Positions 56,100-64,000 of a stretch of 64,000 nt of DNA are shown one piece after another (position 1 is the stretch's first letter; every line of letters starts with the position of its first letter). Both the position numbers and the translations under genes were made by a program. The notes beneath the pieces were generated by a model. That model made no database searches and had not been told where the DNA came from. It was given only the letters and a program-made list of their open reading frames with translations. The DNA is from Candidatus Gracilibacteria bacterium GN02-873 (GTDB taxonomy: Bacteria > Patescibacteriota > Gracilibacteria > BD1-5 > UBA2023), in the NCBI GenBank assembly GCA_003260345.1, contig MORC01000001.1, positions 62,001-126,000 of the forward strand, written 5' to 3'.

Positions 56100-57491
56100 T
56101 TAAATTTCAAAATCAAAAAATTTTTCTAAATCCAATCGTTCATGATCGAGACGGAAAAGTTTGCCATTTTTCTCCAAAATTCTCAGAACGCCATCAACGA
56201 TTTTTTCACTCACATTTTCGCCATAAATATTTGGTTTTCGCATATTATTATTGTCATAAGCGCCTTTCACGATTTCCACAATCAATCGAGAATTCACTGG
56301 CGGCGCAATCACATTCGCTCCAGCGAGAATTGTTTCCGTGCGATCAGAACCAAAACGAAGCGTTACACAAGGCGTTCCGATAATATTGGCTTCTTCTTGC
56401 ATACTTCCAGAATCTGTCATGACACAGCCTGCCTTGCTGAGCATATCCATAACTTCGTGATGATGCGCGAGGGCGGGTCCGTATGCAAAATTATCGCGAT
56501 AATCCTCCACAAGTTGTTCAATGTCAGATCGCAAACCGTAGCGATCAATCGCTGACTCTGAAGCATTTAATCCCAGAAAACACACAGGAAATCCATCTTG
56601 CACGAGTTTTTTGATGGCAAAATAAATTGCTTTAAATCGTTCTTCAGTTTCACAATTTTCGCGACGATGCACCGTGATAAAAATTAGTTTTTTGTATTTC
56701 ATATTTGGATACATCGCGAAAGCATTGGATTCTGGAATTTTGGCCGATGAAATTTTTACAGCGTCGGCAACTGTGTTTCCAACCACTGCCATCCGATCTT
56801 CCAAAAACCCTTCATTCATGAGAGTTCGTTTGTAGATTTCGTGCGGAAGGGCAAAAAATCCTGTCGAAGCCTCGATTCCGCGCGTATCAAATTGTTCAGG
56901 ATATGGCTCAATTGACCCCAATTCATAAATTCGTTGATCTTGCAAAAATGAATAATATTGCTCCCAATCAAATTTTCCGTGCTGAAATTCTGTGAAAACG
57001 CGATTGAAAAAATGTTCATTTGGGGTAAAAGTTCGAATTCCAGCTTCCACATGCACCACAGCAAATTTGTTCAAAAATGCTGCTTTGTCTGCTGTTGTGG
57101 CCGTCATGGTGTCTCCATGAACGTATGGAACGGGGATTTTTCCATATTCATTTGCCAATTTGTCCAAAAAATTTCCCAATCGCTCGATTACTTGTGAAAA
57201 TTTTTCGTGTAATTTTCCACTGATTCCAAGTTTTACATCAACTCTCATGCCAAATTCTCCGAGTACGCCCTCTGAAAGATTATAGTCATAATGCTGACCA
57301 GTATGCACTAAAATCAACAATTCTCCGCGTTTTTGAAGTTCTTGATAGAGTGGTGCTTGCTTGATGATATCAGGCTTTGTCGCGATCATCACAATGTGCG
57401 CGTATTGTTTTTTTGAACGCTCAATTTCTTTCCAAAAATTTTGTCGGATAGAAATATTTCCTTCCTCGAGATAGATGATTTCTTGATTCAT
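56100..57491 (-). CDS. wecB: UDP-N-acetylglucosamine 2-epimerase (non-hydrolysing)
   Basis: A 463-residue enzyme making UDP-ManNAc from UDP-GlcNAc. Motifs: IVMIATKPDIIKQAP, LVHTGQHYD, YVHGDTMTAT, VHVEAGIRT, TVHRRENCE, VMTDSGSMQEEA and VTLRFGSDRTE. It is longer than the usual 370-390 residues owing to an N-terminal extension of about 30 and an insertion of about 45 after the VEAGIRT helix (FQHGKFDWEQYYSFLQDQ region). The product would feed the WecG/TagA-type enzyme at 53590. It is monocistronic on the minus strand. There is no in-frame TGA. Confidence 0.95.
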   Translation of the reverse strand: MNQEIIYLEEGNISIRQNFWKEIERSKKQYAHIVMIATKPDIIKQAPLYQELQKRGELLILVHTGQHYDYNLSEGVLGEFGMRVDVKLGISGKLHEKFSQVIERLGNFLDKLANEYGKIPVPYVHGDTMTATTADKAAFLNKFAVVHVEAGIRTFTPNEHFFNRVFTEFQHGKFDWEQYYSFLQDQRIYELGSIEPYPEQFDTRGIEASTGFFALPHEIYKRTLMNEGFLEDRMAVVGNTVADAVKISSAKIPESNAFAMYPNMKYKKLIFITVHRRENCETEERFKAIYFAIKKLVQDGFPVCFLGLNASESAIDRYGLRSDIEQLVEDYRDNFAYGPALAHHHEVMDMLSKAGCVMTDSGSMQEEANIIGTPCVTLRFGSDRTETILAGANVIAPPVNSRLIVEIVKGAYDNNNMRKPNIYGENVSEKIVDGVLRILEKNGKLFRLDHERLDLEKFFDFEI

Positions 57492-57537
57492 AACAAAAAT
57501 TTAAGTATTGTGATTATATAAAATTTTTCGTGAAAGG

Positions 57538-57573
57538 CAATAAAAAATCCCCATTTGGGGAATTTTTTTTCTC
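57538..57573. terminator. Terminator between obgE and wecB
   Basis: AAAAATCCCC-ATTT-GGGGAATTTTTTTT. It lies upstream of wecB and downstream of obgE on the minus strand and can end obgE. Confidence 0.8.
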
Positions 57574-57584
57574 AAAAATCAGAA

Positions 57585-58943
57585 TTATCGGCCTTCTCGC
57601 ATAAAAATCAGTCATTCGAGTGAAAATTTTTTCTCGCCAATCCAAATACTTGGTGTTGGAATATCATCTTCACCTTCGAAAAATCCAGTATTTTCTGTGA
57701 GTATTTCATCGTGCAAAATTTGCTTCACGCGGCGCATGACACCAAGGCGCTCTAGCACATCATACACGCGCCCAACTCCATCAGGATAGCGAGTATCTGT
57801 CATTCGAGCGATTTCTTCGATTCGTTCGCCCGTTACACGGAAATCGCCATTCTCGAGGCGAGTAATTTCGCAGCGTTTTGGATCGGTGCGTTTTTTAAGG
57901 TCGTATTTTGTGGTTTCAGCAATTTTTTCTTCTGTTGGTGCTTCAAAAATCCTTTCTGGAATTCGTTCAATAAGGGCATCTTTGAGTTCGTCAATTCTGA
58001 TAAAGGCTCCAGCAGAAATAGTCAAAAATACTTTTTTCCCAGTTTTTTCTTCAAAAATTTTTACAATTTCATCCAAGTGCTCAGCATCAATAATATCCGC
58101 CTTCGAAAAAATAATAAATTCATCCTTTGAGGCCATTTCTGAGCTCCAATTCTCGAGCTCGCGGCGAATCGTCTGATAATTCGCAATCACTTCATCTTCA
58201 CCAGCAGAAACATCAAGCAAATGAATAATCGCACGACAACGATCAATGTGCTTCAAAAATTGGAAACCAAGCCCTTTTCCTTCACTTGCCCCTTCAATAA
58301 GTCCAGGAACATCTTCAATAACCATTGAACGGCCTTTGTGTTCCATGACACCAAGGTTCGGTGTAAGTGTTGTGAAGGCATAATTGGCGATTTTTGGACG
58401 AACATTCGTAAGTGACTGAATGAGTGTTGATTTTCCAGCGTTTGGTAGTCCAACAAGCCCAACATCAGCCACGAGTTTGAGCTCCATTTTTACAAATTTT
58501 TCTTCACCAACATCTCAGAGTTCGGCAAAATGCGGAGATTGGCGCGTACTGGATGTAAAGTGCGCATTTCCAAAACCTCCACGCCCACCTTTACACAACA
58601 AAAATTCCTGATTTGGAAATTCTAAATCACAGATAATTTCGCCATCTTCTACGTCGGTTACAATCGTTCCAACTGGTACTTCAACGACGAGATTTTCAGC
58701 ACTCGCACCGTGTTTTTCCCAAGTTCCACCGCGTTCGCCATTTTTTGCTTCGATTTTTCGCAAATGTCGAAATTTGGTTAAAGTTGTTTCGTGCGTTGTC
58801 GCTTTTAGAATAATATCGCCGCCATCGCCACCATCGCCACCATATGGCCCACCTTTTGGGATATATTTTTCGCGTCGCCAAGAGACAATTCCATCCCCAC
58901 CTTTTCCAGCTCGGAAGGTGAGTTTTACTTCATCAATAAACAT
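57585..58943 (-). CDS. obgE: GTPase Obg (CgtA)
   Basis: A 452-residue essential GTPase of 50S assembly and stress control. Residues 1 to about 150 form the Gly-rich Obg fold (KGGDGIVSWRREKYIPKGGPYGGDGGDGG in repeats of GGDG). The G domain: GLPNAGKST (G1, about 163-171), then FTTLTPNLG (G2), DVPGLIEGASEGKGLG (G3) and FSKADI (G4). The C-terminal OCT domain follows, including DTRYPDGVGRVYDVLERLGV. Two TGA Gly: in AELGDVGEE between the first two domains and in SLEGLIFM near the end; with these the gene runs 58943 to TAA 57585. Confidence 0.97.
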
Positions 58944-59062
58944 AATTATAAAAAATTTTGCTGATTATACAGAAAAAAAAGAAAAATGCAAAAAAACTTG
59001 CAATATCTGAAAAATTTATATAATAGGCTCATCTTCGCTCAATTATTTTTTAAAAAACTATT

Positions 59063-59242
59063 ATGGCAAAAGGAAAAAATACATTTCAGGTGGGAAAATC
59101 TTCTGAACCAGGAGCAACTCGCCGCGACTATATTTATGCAGTAAACAAGAAAAATCTCCCAGCAGGAGAACGTTTGAAACTTCGTAAATATTCAAAACAG
59201 CTTCGCAAACACGTAGAATACACATTTGTTGATGCAAAATAA
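59063..59242 (+). CDS. rpmG: 50S ribosomal protein bL33
   Basis: A 59-residue basic protein: MAKGKNTFQV start, YIYAVNKKNLPAGERLKLRKYSKQLRKH, aligned with the bL33 YTTxKNKRxxPxKLELKKYxPxxRKH core. The zinc cysteines are absent, so it is the C-minus type. It is transcribed alone with a terminator, as is frequent for rpmG in these genomes. There is no TGA. Confidence 0.88.
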   Translation: MAKGKNTFQVGKSSEPGATRRDYIYAVNKKNLPAGERLKLRKYSKQLRKHVEYTFVDAK

Positions 59243-59271
59243 AAATTCCCGATTTTCGGGATTTTTTTAAA
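59243..59271 (+). terminator. rpmG terminator
   Basis: AAATTCCCGA-TTT-TCGGGATTTTTTT directly after the stop. Confidence 0.88.
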
Positions 59272-59293
59272 TTTCCAAATAAAAACTCCAAAA

Positions 59294-59590
59294 TTATTTT
59301 TTTGTGAGTTTTTTTGATGGACAAGATTTTTTCATTTCAGGAAGAGAGGCGAGAAAACTTTCGACTTCGGAGTTTTTGGCTTTTTGCAGTTCTGCATAGT
59401 ATTCTTCGAGCGTGATGAGTCGCGCATCGAGAAAAGCTCGTTCCGAGTGCGTCAAAATAACTTTTGTGATTTCTTCGTATTTCATATTGTATTGGACAAG
59501 TTTTTGTACCAATTTTTTACTAATTTGAACATCATCACAATTTCCAAAAATTTTTTTGAGCACTTCGGATTCTTTTTTTGTTCGAGGCAT
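59294..59590 (-). CDS. Unknown 98-residue helical protein
   Basis: A soluble, charged, helical protein (KKESEVLKKIFGNCDDVQISKKLVQKLVQYNMKYEEIT in pieces), with no signal or membrane part and two Cys. I do not recognise the family. It is a monocistronic minus-strand gene between rpmG and the laccase-domain gene. Length and coding composition support a real gene. Confidence 0.6.
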   Translation of the reverse strand: MPRTKKESEVLKKIFGNCDDVQISKKLVQKLVQYNMKYEEITKVILTHSERAFLDARLITLEEYYAELQKAKNSEVESFLASLPEMKKSCPSKKLTKK

Positions 59591-59702
59591 TTTGTAAGTT
59601 GAGGAATAAATAACTTTTAAATATTTTAGCGTAAAATTTTTCTTTTTGCAAAATCTTTTCCTTGCGCTTTTTATATTTTATATAATAATATATTTTTCTC
59701 TC

Positions 59703-59733
59703 AAAAAAATCCCTTAGAAAAGGGCATTATTTT
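59703..59733 (-). terminator. Terminator of the laccase-domain gene
   Basis: On the minus strand, TGCCCTTTTC / AAGGGATTTTTTT-like stem with a T-run, overlapping the TAA at 59727-59729. Confidence 0.65.
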
Positions 59734-60632
59734 TTTGTGGTTTTAAGAATGCTTGCCATTCGGCCGTTTTGAGAATTGGTTTGATGATTTGGATTTTTCA
59801 CTAATTTATCAAAATAATTCACTTCAAATTTTGGAGGTACATATTCTTTTCCAGAAGGCAAAAGTTCAAAATTTTCGACATCATTTTGCACGATTTTGCG
59901 CATAGCTTGATAATTACTGAACAATCGAAATGAATAAAAATTATTATCAGAATCGGTCGTTTCAATGCTTGATGCATAGATTTGATGCAACTTGATGCCG
60001 TGCGCACGCAAGATTTCTCCAATAATTTTTTGGAGTGAAAATTCGCATTTTCCATTCTCGATTTCTCGGAAAAAGTTTGGCGAAAATGCATCAATATCGT
60101 GCTTTTCGAGGTATTCTTCAAAAAGATTTTTGTAGTATTGTGTGTCCAACTGAAAATCTCCGCCCGCCATCGGTGAAATTCGAAAAAACATTTTGGCGAG
60201 AGATTCTGCATCAGAATCGAGTTTTTCAAAAAGATTGTCAATAATTCCAGCAGCAGTCCCTTTATATCCTGCATGCAAAATTCCGCATTTTTCCTGATCA
60301 GGATGAACAAAAATTACACCCGCACAATCCGCAGTTGGAAGCACAATTGAGGCGTCGGTATTTTTGTAATCCATAATTACGCCATCAAATCCCGCGGGCA
60401 ATAAAATATATTTTTTCCCATCAATATCGCGAATATCGCTTCCAGAAGGCAATTCTTCACCTGCGTCAAAAATTTTATTCGTAAAATCTCGGCCATTGAT
60501 CAAAAAATTCACTTCATTTTTTACAACATGACAGAAACTTTGTACGATTTCTTCGCGATGAGCATCAGAAGATGCAGGACAATGAGAAAATTGTGGAATA
60601 TATTCCACCTCAAGATTTTTATGAAGCAACAT
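59727..60632 (-). CDS. Multi-copper polyphenol oxidase/purine-nucleoside phosphorylase (laccase-domain, YfiH/YlmD family)
   Basis: A 301-residue protein of the PF02578 family, members of which act as purine nucleoside phosphorylases/adenosine deaminases with a Zn site. The conserved Cys and His appear in LPTADCAGVIFVHP and CGILHAGYKGTAAGI (equivalent to HAGWRG). The start is set at 60632 (MLLHKNLEVEY), since the longer frame begins inside an AT-rich promoter tract. A second HxC zone (SPMAGGDFQLD) follows. It is monocistronic; the C-terminal 40 residues (SQNGRMASILKTTKK) form an extension beyond the family. Confidence 0.88.
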   Translation of the reverse strand: MLLHKNLEVEYIPQFSHCPASSDAHREEIVQSFCHVVKNEVNFLINGRDFTNKIFDAGEELPSGSDIRDIDGKKYILLPAGFDGVIMDYKNTDASIVLPTADCAGVIFVHPDQEKCGILHAGYKGTAAGIIDNLFEKLDSDAESLAKMFFRISPMAGGDFQLDTQYYKNLFEEYLEKHDIDAFSPNFFREIENGKCEFSLQKIIGEILRAHGIKLHQIYASSIETTDSDNNFYSFRLFSNYQAMRKIVQNDVENFELLPSGKEYVPPKFEVNYFDKLVKNPNHQTNSQNGRMASILKTTKK

Positions 60633-60739
60633 TTTGACAAAATTATATTTTCTCGCATTATAAATAATATCAAAAAAAGTCAATAAAAAAATTTTTCATA
60701 AAATTCTCGAAAAAAAATTTGCTTTTTCAGGAAAAATCT

Positions 60740-60745
60740 TATAAT
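60740..60745 (+). promoter_or_regulatory. -10 element of the rpsF-ssb-rpsR operon
   Basis: TATAAT at 60740-60745 with a weak TTGCTT (60719-60724) 15 nt upstream. The 5' leader is about 70 nt. Confidence 0.55.
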
Positions 60746-60819
60746 GACCAAGCATTTTTATGCAAATTTTTATTTCCTTCTTTTCCTGGTCAGAAAAGAT
60801 GTTTAACCCATAGGAATTT

Positions 60820-61107
60820 ATGAGACAATACGAACTTATGATGATTGTCGATCCAAGCCTTTCAACAGAAGACAGAGACACGCTCGTTTCTGAAATCGAA
60901 ACAGAACTTTCAAATGTTGGGGCAAAAATCGTTGAAACAAATCATCCAGGTGAACGCGAACTCGCGTACAAAATCCGCGGATCTCTTCAGGGATATTATT
61001 TGCTTTACACTCTTGAAAAAGAATCAGGAGATTTTCTTGAAGCTGTAAAAACATTCAACATCAAACCGTCTATCTGGCGATTTATGTTTGTTCGCACAGA
61101 TGCATAG
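60820..61107 (+). CDS. rpsF: 30S ribosomal protein bS6
   Basis: A 95-residue protein that pairs with bS18 on the platform of the small subunit. Family blocks: RQYELMMIVDPSLS, the NHPGERELAYKIRG strand-turn and a YYLLYTLEKESGDF strand. It is first in the classic rpsF-ssb-rpsR operon, 16 nt before ssb. There is no TGA. Confidence 0.97.
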   Translation: MRQYELMMIVDPSLSTEDRDTLVSEIETELSNVGAKIVETNHPGERELAYKIRGSLQGYYLLYTLEKESGDFLEAVKTFNIKPSIWRFMFVRTDA

Positions 61108-61123
61108 TTTTTAATTTTTCTTT

Positions 61124-61528
61124 ATGCGTACGATCAATAAAGTTATTCTTATCGGAAATGTTACGAAAGATCCATTTGTTCGAACAACAGGTGGTGACAA
61201 AAAAGTTGCAACTTTCACAGTGGCAACAAACCGCTATTACAAAAATACTGCCGGAGAATCAGTTTCTGAAGCAGAATATACAAATTGTGTAGCATGGGGT
61301 CCTTTGGCGGAACGTGCTGAAAAATCTCTTGTAAAAGGGAAGCTCGTATATATTGAAGGACGACTCAAAACTCGTGTTTTCGATAAAGAAGACGGAACAA
61401 AACTTCACAAGACAGAAGTGGTAATTTCACAACTGATTTTCCTTTCTAAAAAAGAAGATTTTGAACTTGAAAATATTGAAGAAATTGATTATGATGACTT
61501 CTCAGATCTTGAAGAAGACAAATTTTAA
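61124..61528 (+). CDS. ssb: Single-stranded-DNA-binding protein
   Basis: A 134-residue OB-fold protein: INKVILIGNVTKDPFVR, VATFTVATNRYYKN, YTNCVAWGPLAERAEKSL, GKLVYIEGRL. The C-terminal tail is acidic (IDYDDFSDLEEDKF); the usual final DDDIPF is reduced to EEDKF, which may weaken partner binding. It lies between rpsF and rpsR in the conserved order. Confidence 0.97.
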   Translation: MRTINKVILIGNVTKDPFVRTTGGDKKVATFTVATNRYYKNTAGESVSEAEYTNCVAWGPLAERAEKSLVKGKLVYIEGRLKTRVFDKEDGTKLHKTEVVISQLIFLSKKEDFELENIEEIDYDDFSDLEEDKF

Positions 61529-61553
61529 TATTATTTTTTAAAAAAATTTTTAT

Positions 61554-61826
61554 ATGGCAACTTCTAAAAAGCAAGTTTGTCCAGTAGAAGCTGCGGGTGT
61601 AACGCACATTGATTATAAAGATACTGCTTTCCTTAAGCGTTTCTTGACAAAATTCAACCGAATTATTCCTCGTCAGTATTCTGGTACAACTCTTAAAAAT
61701 CAGAAAAAAATTGCAACCGCAGTAAAGCGTGCGCGTTATATGGCTCTTCTTCCATACGTAGTTGATCCTCGTCACAATACTCACGCGTCATACGACAATG
61801 CTCCAGCAACACAATCTGCTGAATAA
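61554..61826 (+). CDS. rpsR: 30S ribosomal protein bS18
   Basis: A 90-residue basic protein: HIDYKDTAFLKRFLTKFNRI, IIPRQYSGTTLKNQKKIATAVKRARYMALLPY (in blocks), the hallmark of bS18. The Cys in QVCPV may be a remnant of the zinc form. It is last in the operon, with a terminator after the stop. Confidence 0.97.
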   Translation: MATSKKQVCPVEAAGVTHIDYKDTAFLKRFLTKFNRIIPRQYSGTTLKNQKKIATAVKRARYMALLPYVVDPRHNTHASYDNAPATQSAE

Positions 61827-61853
61827 AAATTTCCCAATTTTGGGATTTTTTTA
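61826..61853 (+). terminator. rpsF operon terminator
   Basis: AAATTTCCCAA-TT-TTGGGATTTTTTT right after the rpsR stop. Confidence 0.85.
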
Positions 61854-62111
61854 TTGTGTAATTTTTATGATTTTTTTTTGAATTCTATCATAAAAAAATG
61901 CAAAAAAGAAAAATTTGTAAAATTTTTGATAGTCTTACAATTCGAAAAATCCTAGAATTTCTGCTTTTCGAAAAGGGGAGCAATCCTTGAATGGGTAGCA
62001 CTTAAATCGTACTAAGTGCGAAAAAAGAGAAAAATTTGTAAAATTTTTGACAAATTCTCTAACTTCTGATAATATGACCCTGTCATTCATTATTTCTTTA
62101 ATTTTTCCTAT
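61854..62111 (+). other. Intergenic region before the pilin gene: duplicated segment, hairpin and promoter
   Basis: A run of about 20 nt (GAAAAATTTGTAAAATTTTTGA) occurs at about 61908 and again at about 62029. Between the copies are a GGGGAGC patch and a perfect hairpin GCACTTA / TAAGTGC (about 61998-62019). The second copy ends in the pilin promoter TTGACA (62047-62052) with TAATAT (62070-62075), 17-nt spacer. No gene seen. Confidence 0.6.
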
Positions 62112-62471
62112 ATGAAGACGATGAAAAAATTTGCTTATGCCGCATTGGCAGCTACTGCTGTAATTCCTCAGACAATGGCACAAATCAGCTTTGGTGGTGA
62201 TAAAGTTCAGTCTGGTTTGCAGGGTTCAAAAAATACTGCTGATGTAACTATTCAGAATCTCATTCAGAATGCTATGATTTTTCTTGCGATTCTCGCAGTG
62301 TGTTATGGTTTGTATGGAGGTTTCCTTATGCTTACAGCTGGTGGTGATGAAGATAAAGTATCAACTGGTCGTAAAATCCTTATTCAGGTAGCGCTTGGTC
62401 TTGTGGTAATCTTCTTGGCAAACTCTATTGTTCAGTTTGTACTTTCAAGAATTCTTACTCCAAATGCATAA
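62112..62471 (+). CDS. VirB2/TrbC-like pilin-type protein
   Basis: A 119-residue exported small membrane protein: a signal peptide (KKFAYAALAATAVIPQTMAQ, cut at about residue 23), then two hydrophobic helices (FLAILAVCYGLYGGFLMLTAG and QVALGLVVIFLANSIVQFVL) separated by a short charged loop (GDEDKVSTGRK). This is the form of VirB2/TrbC conjugative-pilus subunits, and many CPR genomes carry such genes. Strong promoter, own terminator. The PilB-type ATPase at 35687 may or may not serve the same machine. There is no TGA. Confidence 0.8.
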   Translation: MKTMKKFAYAALAATAVIPQTMAQISFGGDKVQSGLQGSKNTADVTIQNLIQNAMIFLAILAVCYGLYGGFLMLTAGGDEDKVSTGRKILIQVALGLVVIFLANSIVQFVLSRILTPNA

Positions 62472-62473
62472 TA

Positions 62474-62502
62474 TTTTCCCCGAAAGGGGATTTTTCTTTT
62501 TA
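62474..62502 (+). terminator. Terminator after the pilin gene
   Basis: TTTCCCC-GAAA-GGGGATTTTTCTTTTT. Confidence 0.88.
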
Positions 62503-62541
62503 AATTCTCTCTCAGGGGAATTTTTTGTTTGCAAAAAATAT

Positions 62542-62569
62542 TTTACAAATTTTCTTTTCCTATTATAAT
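62542..62569 (+). promoter_or_regulatory. Promoter of leuS
   Basis: TTTACA (62542-62547), 16-nt spacer, TATAAT (62564-62569), 23 nt before ATG. Confidence 0.7.
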
Positions 62570-62591
62570 AGCCAAAATTAACTATTTTTCT

Positions 62592-64000
62592 ATGCCTTTT
62601 AATCACAAAGAACTTGACGCCAAATGGCAAAAATTCTGGGAAGAAAATAAAACTTTTGCAACACCAAGCCTCTCTGACAAGCCAAAAAAATATATTTTGG
62701 ACATGTTTCCGTATCCATCTGGTGCAGGCCTTCATGTGGGTCACCCAAAGGGTTATACGGCGACAGATATTGTTTCGCGTTATTATCATGCGAAGGGTTT
62801 CAATGTTTTGCACCCAATCGGATTTGATGCATTTGGGCTTCCAGCAGAAAATTTTGCTATCAAAACAGGAACACATCCAGCAGTAACAACTGCCAAAAAT
62901 ATTGATACATTTATCAAGCAACTTAAGGCGCTTGGGTTCAGCTATGATTGGGAACGAATGGTGGATACGACTGATCCAGAATACTACAAATGGACGCAGT
63001 GGATTTTTTTGGAACTTTTTAAAAAAGGGCTGGCATATGAGCAAAATTTGCCTATCAATTATTGTCCATCTTGCAAAACAGGGCTTGCCAATGAGGAAGT
63101 TCTTTCTGATAATACGTGCGAGCGATGTGGAACGCTCGTTGAGCGCCGTGCGCTTCGCCAGTGGGTGCTCAAAATTACTGATTATGCTGAACGATTGATT
63201 GATGATCTTGATGAACTTGATTGGGCTGAAAGTGTGAAAGAAATGCAGCGAAATTGGATTGGGAAAAGTGTAGGTTGCGAGTTTGAACTCAAAAAATCTG
63301 ATGATGAAACCAAAAAAATTGCTGTCTACACGACTCGTGTGGATACTGTTTTTGGTATGACATATGCCGTGATGGCGCCGGATCATCCACATGTGGAAGA
63401 CTTTATTACTGATGCTGAGCAAGCGAATTGTGAAAAATACATTGCCGAAGCAAAAAGTAAATCTGATCAGGATCGTACGCAGGATGACAAGGAAAAAACA
63501 GGAGTTTTCACAGGTTCATACGTTATCAATCCTTTCAATCATGAGGAAGTTCCGTTGTATATCGGAGATTATGTTTTGGGGCATTATGGAACAGGCGCTG
63601 TAATGGCAGTTCCAGCACATGACGAGCGCGATTTTGAATTTGCCAAAAAATATGATTTGCCAATCGTTCCGGTGGTTTTCCCGCAAGAAATGATTGAAGA
63701 TTTCCGAAAACAAATGGACGAGGAATTCCAAAATTCACTTTCTGATGATGATCTGAATACATTTTTGCAAAAATGTGAAGAAGATCGTAAAAATTTTGAA
63801 AAAAACCTTGCATACACGCCAGATGGATTTATTGGAGAATTGCCTATAACAATCGGAACAATTGCTGAAACGACTACGACAGAGATTTTTGAAAATGGTG
63901 TAGAAATTTTGGAAACACAATCAGAAAAGGTAGAAATTTTTCAAGAACATAATCGTGAATTTTTTGGGCTTTCGTCAGAAGAAGCTCGCGAAAAATTTAT
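62592..64000 (+). CDS. leuS: Leucyl-tRNA synthetase, N-terminal part (3' end outside window)
   Basis: The first 469 residues of a class I synthetase that charges tRNA-Leu. The opening FNHKELDAKWQKFWEEN and MFPYPSGAGLHVGHPKGYT, with the HVGH (HIGH-type) ATP motif, identify LeuRS. DAFGLPAENFAI, the zinc-ribbon pair CPSC / CERC, NWIGKSVGCEFE and the CP1 editing-domain block TTRVDTVFGMTY with GTGAVMAVPAHDERDFEFA follow. No stop or TGA occurs up to base 64000. The KMSKS loop lies outside the window. Confidence 0.97.
   Translation, partial: MPFNHKELDAKWQKFWEENKTFATPSLSDKPKKYILDMFPYPSGAGLHVGHPKGYTATDIVSRYYHAKGFNVLHPIGFDAFGLPAENFAIKTGTHPAVTTAKNIDTFIKQLKALGFSYDWERMVDTTDPEYYKWTQWIFLELFKKGLAYEQNLPINYCPSCKTGLANEEVLSDNTCERCGTLVERRALRQWVLKITDYAERLIDDLDELDWAESVKEMQRNWIGKSVGCEFELKKSDDETKKIAVYTTRVDTVFGMTYAVMAPDHPHVEDFITDAEQANCEKYIAEAKSKSDQDRTQDDKEKTGVFTGSYVINPFNHEEVPLYIGDYVLGHYGTGAVMAVPAHDERDFEFAKKYDLPIVPVVFPQEMIEDFRKQMDEEFQNSLSDDDLNTFLQKCEEDRKNFEKNLAYTPDGFIGELPITIGTIAETTTTEIFENGVEILETQSEKVEIFQEHNREFFGLSSEEAREKF

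Noticed and set aside
60740..60819. An S6:S18-binding autoregulatory leader before rpsF
   Set aside because: A TGACCA/TGGTCA pairing exists, but its first arm overlaps the -10 box and would not be in the transcript; no clear bulged CCG motif was found.
62445..63422. A 325-codon minus-strand open frame
   Set aside because: It is the complement of leuS, which has clear LeuRS motifs; the minus frame has no recognisable domain.
1..64000. Many genes look fragmented, as if the genome were full of pseudogenes
   Set aside because: The breaks are nearly all TGA at conserved glycines. With code 25 they become whole, so they are not pseudogenes.

Overview
The window reads as a chromosome segment of an uncultivated candidate-phyla-radiation bacterium that uses genetic code 25 (UGA = glycine), the code of Gracilibacteria (BD1-5) and Absconditabacteria (SR1). 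The evidence is direct. Conserved genes carry in-frame TGA exactly where the family has glycine: uvrC (GGKGQL, 361-363), ksgA (VGPGYGAL, 13714-13716), folD, tex, obgE, prmC, recJ, pilB and wecG. These genes then end at TAA or TAG. All coordinates below use UGA = Gly, which joins pieces that look fragmented under the standard code. The DNA is AT-rich. Most starts have only an A/T-rich leader; a few small orphan genes have a strong AAGGAG-type ribosome site instead.

Layout. 1-852: 3' end of uvrC. 876-7907 (minus): a metal/redox operon with two Fur-type regulators, a PLP decarboxylase, a cysteine-synthase-like enzyme fused to rhodanese, a NicO metal exporter, a CobW-type metallochaperone GTPase and a thioredoxin-like protein. 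8072-10961: four small Shine-Dalgarno-led orphan genes around gatB. 11070-14406: glycosyltransferase-like protein, Hsp20, a secreted protein and ksgA. 14630-15103: a CRISPR array whose repeat is of type V-A (Cas12a) form, with no cas gene in the window. 15552-19538: a 1,328-residue secreted beta-helix/G5/(PQ)22 surface protein. 19652-24583: a UGA-rich stretch with tex and a two-gene module (SF1 helicase plus an unknown partner).

24679-44432 is mostly housekeeping and envelope: bcp, folD, superoxide dismutase, a WecA/MraY-like transferase, DedA, prmC, two large secreted Cys-containing proteins, a DsbA-like lipoprotein, a DUF2975/YozG pair, the PilB ATPase, an RNHCP protein, tilS, a cardiolipin-synthase-like enzyme, rplK, tRNA-Glu(CTC), an RlmL-type methyltransferase and recJ. 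44487-54399 is a cell-surface glycan locus (GT2, GalE, GT32, GT2, four GT4, FkbM methyltransferase, WecG/TagA), with wecB following at 56100-57491. 54495-56051 between them holds a Shine-Dalgarno-led orphan gene, a frameshifted gene and a gene with an in-frame TAG. 57585-64000: obgE, rpmG, a laccase-domain protein, rpsF-ssb-rpsR, a VirB2/TrbC-like pilin and the 5' part of leuS.

The genes fit a small host-associated or predatory cell that invests in surface polysaccharide, pili (PilB, pilin-like protein), secreted adhesins and oxidative/metal defence, and shows no biosynthetic operon for amino acids or nucleotides here. The most unusual items are the orphan Cas12a-type array with a large inverted repeat in its leader, the helicase module whose Walker A glycines are all UGA, a tiny RBS-led gene with 39-nt repeats, a small gene whose natural stop is a recoded UGA just before its terminator, and three accessory genes interrupted by in-frame TAG.
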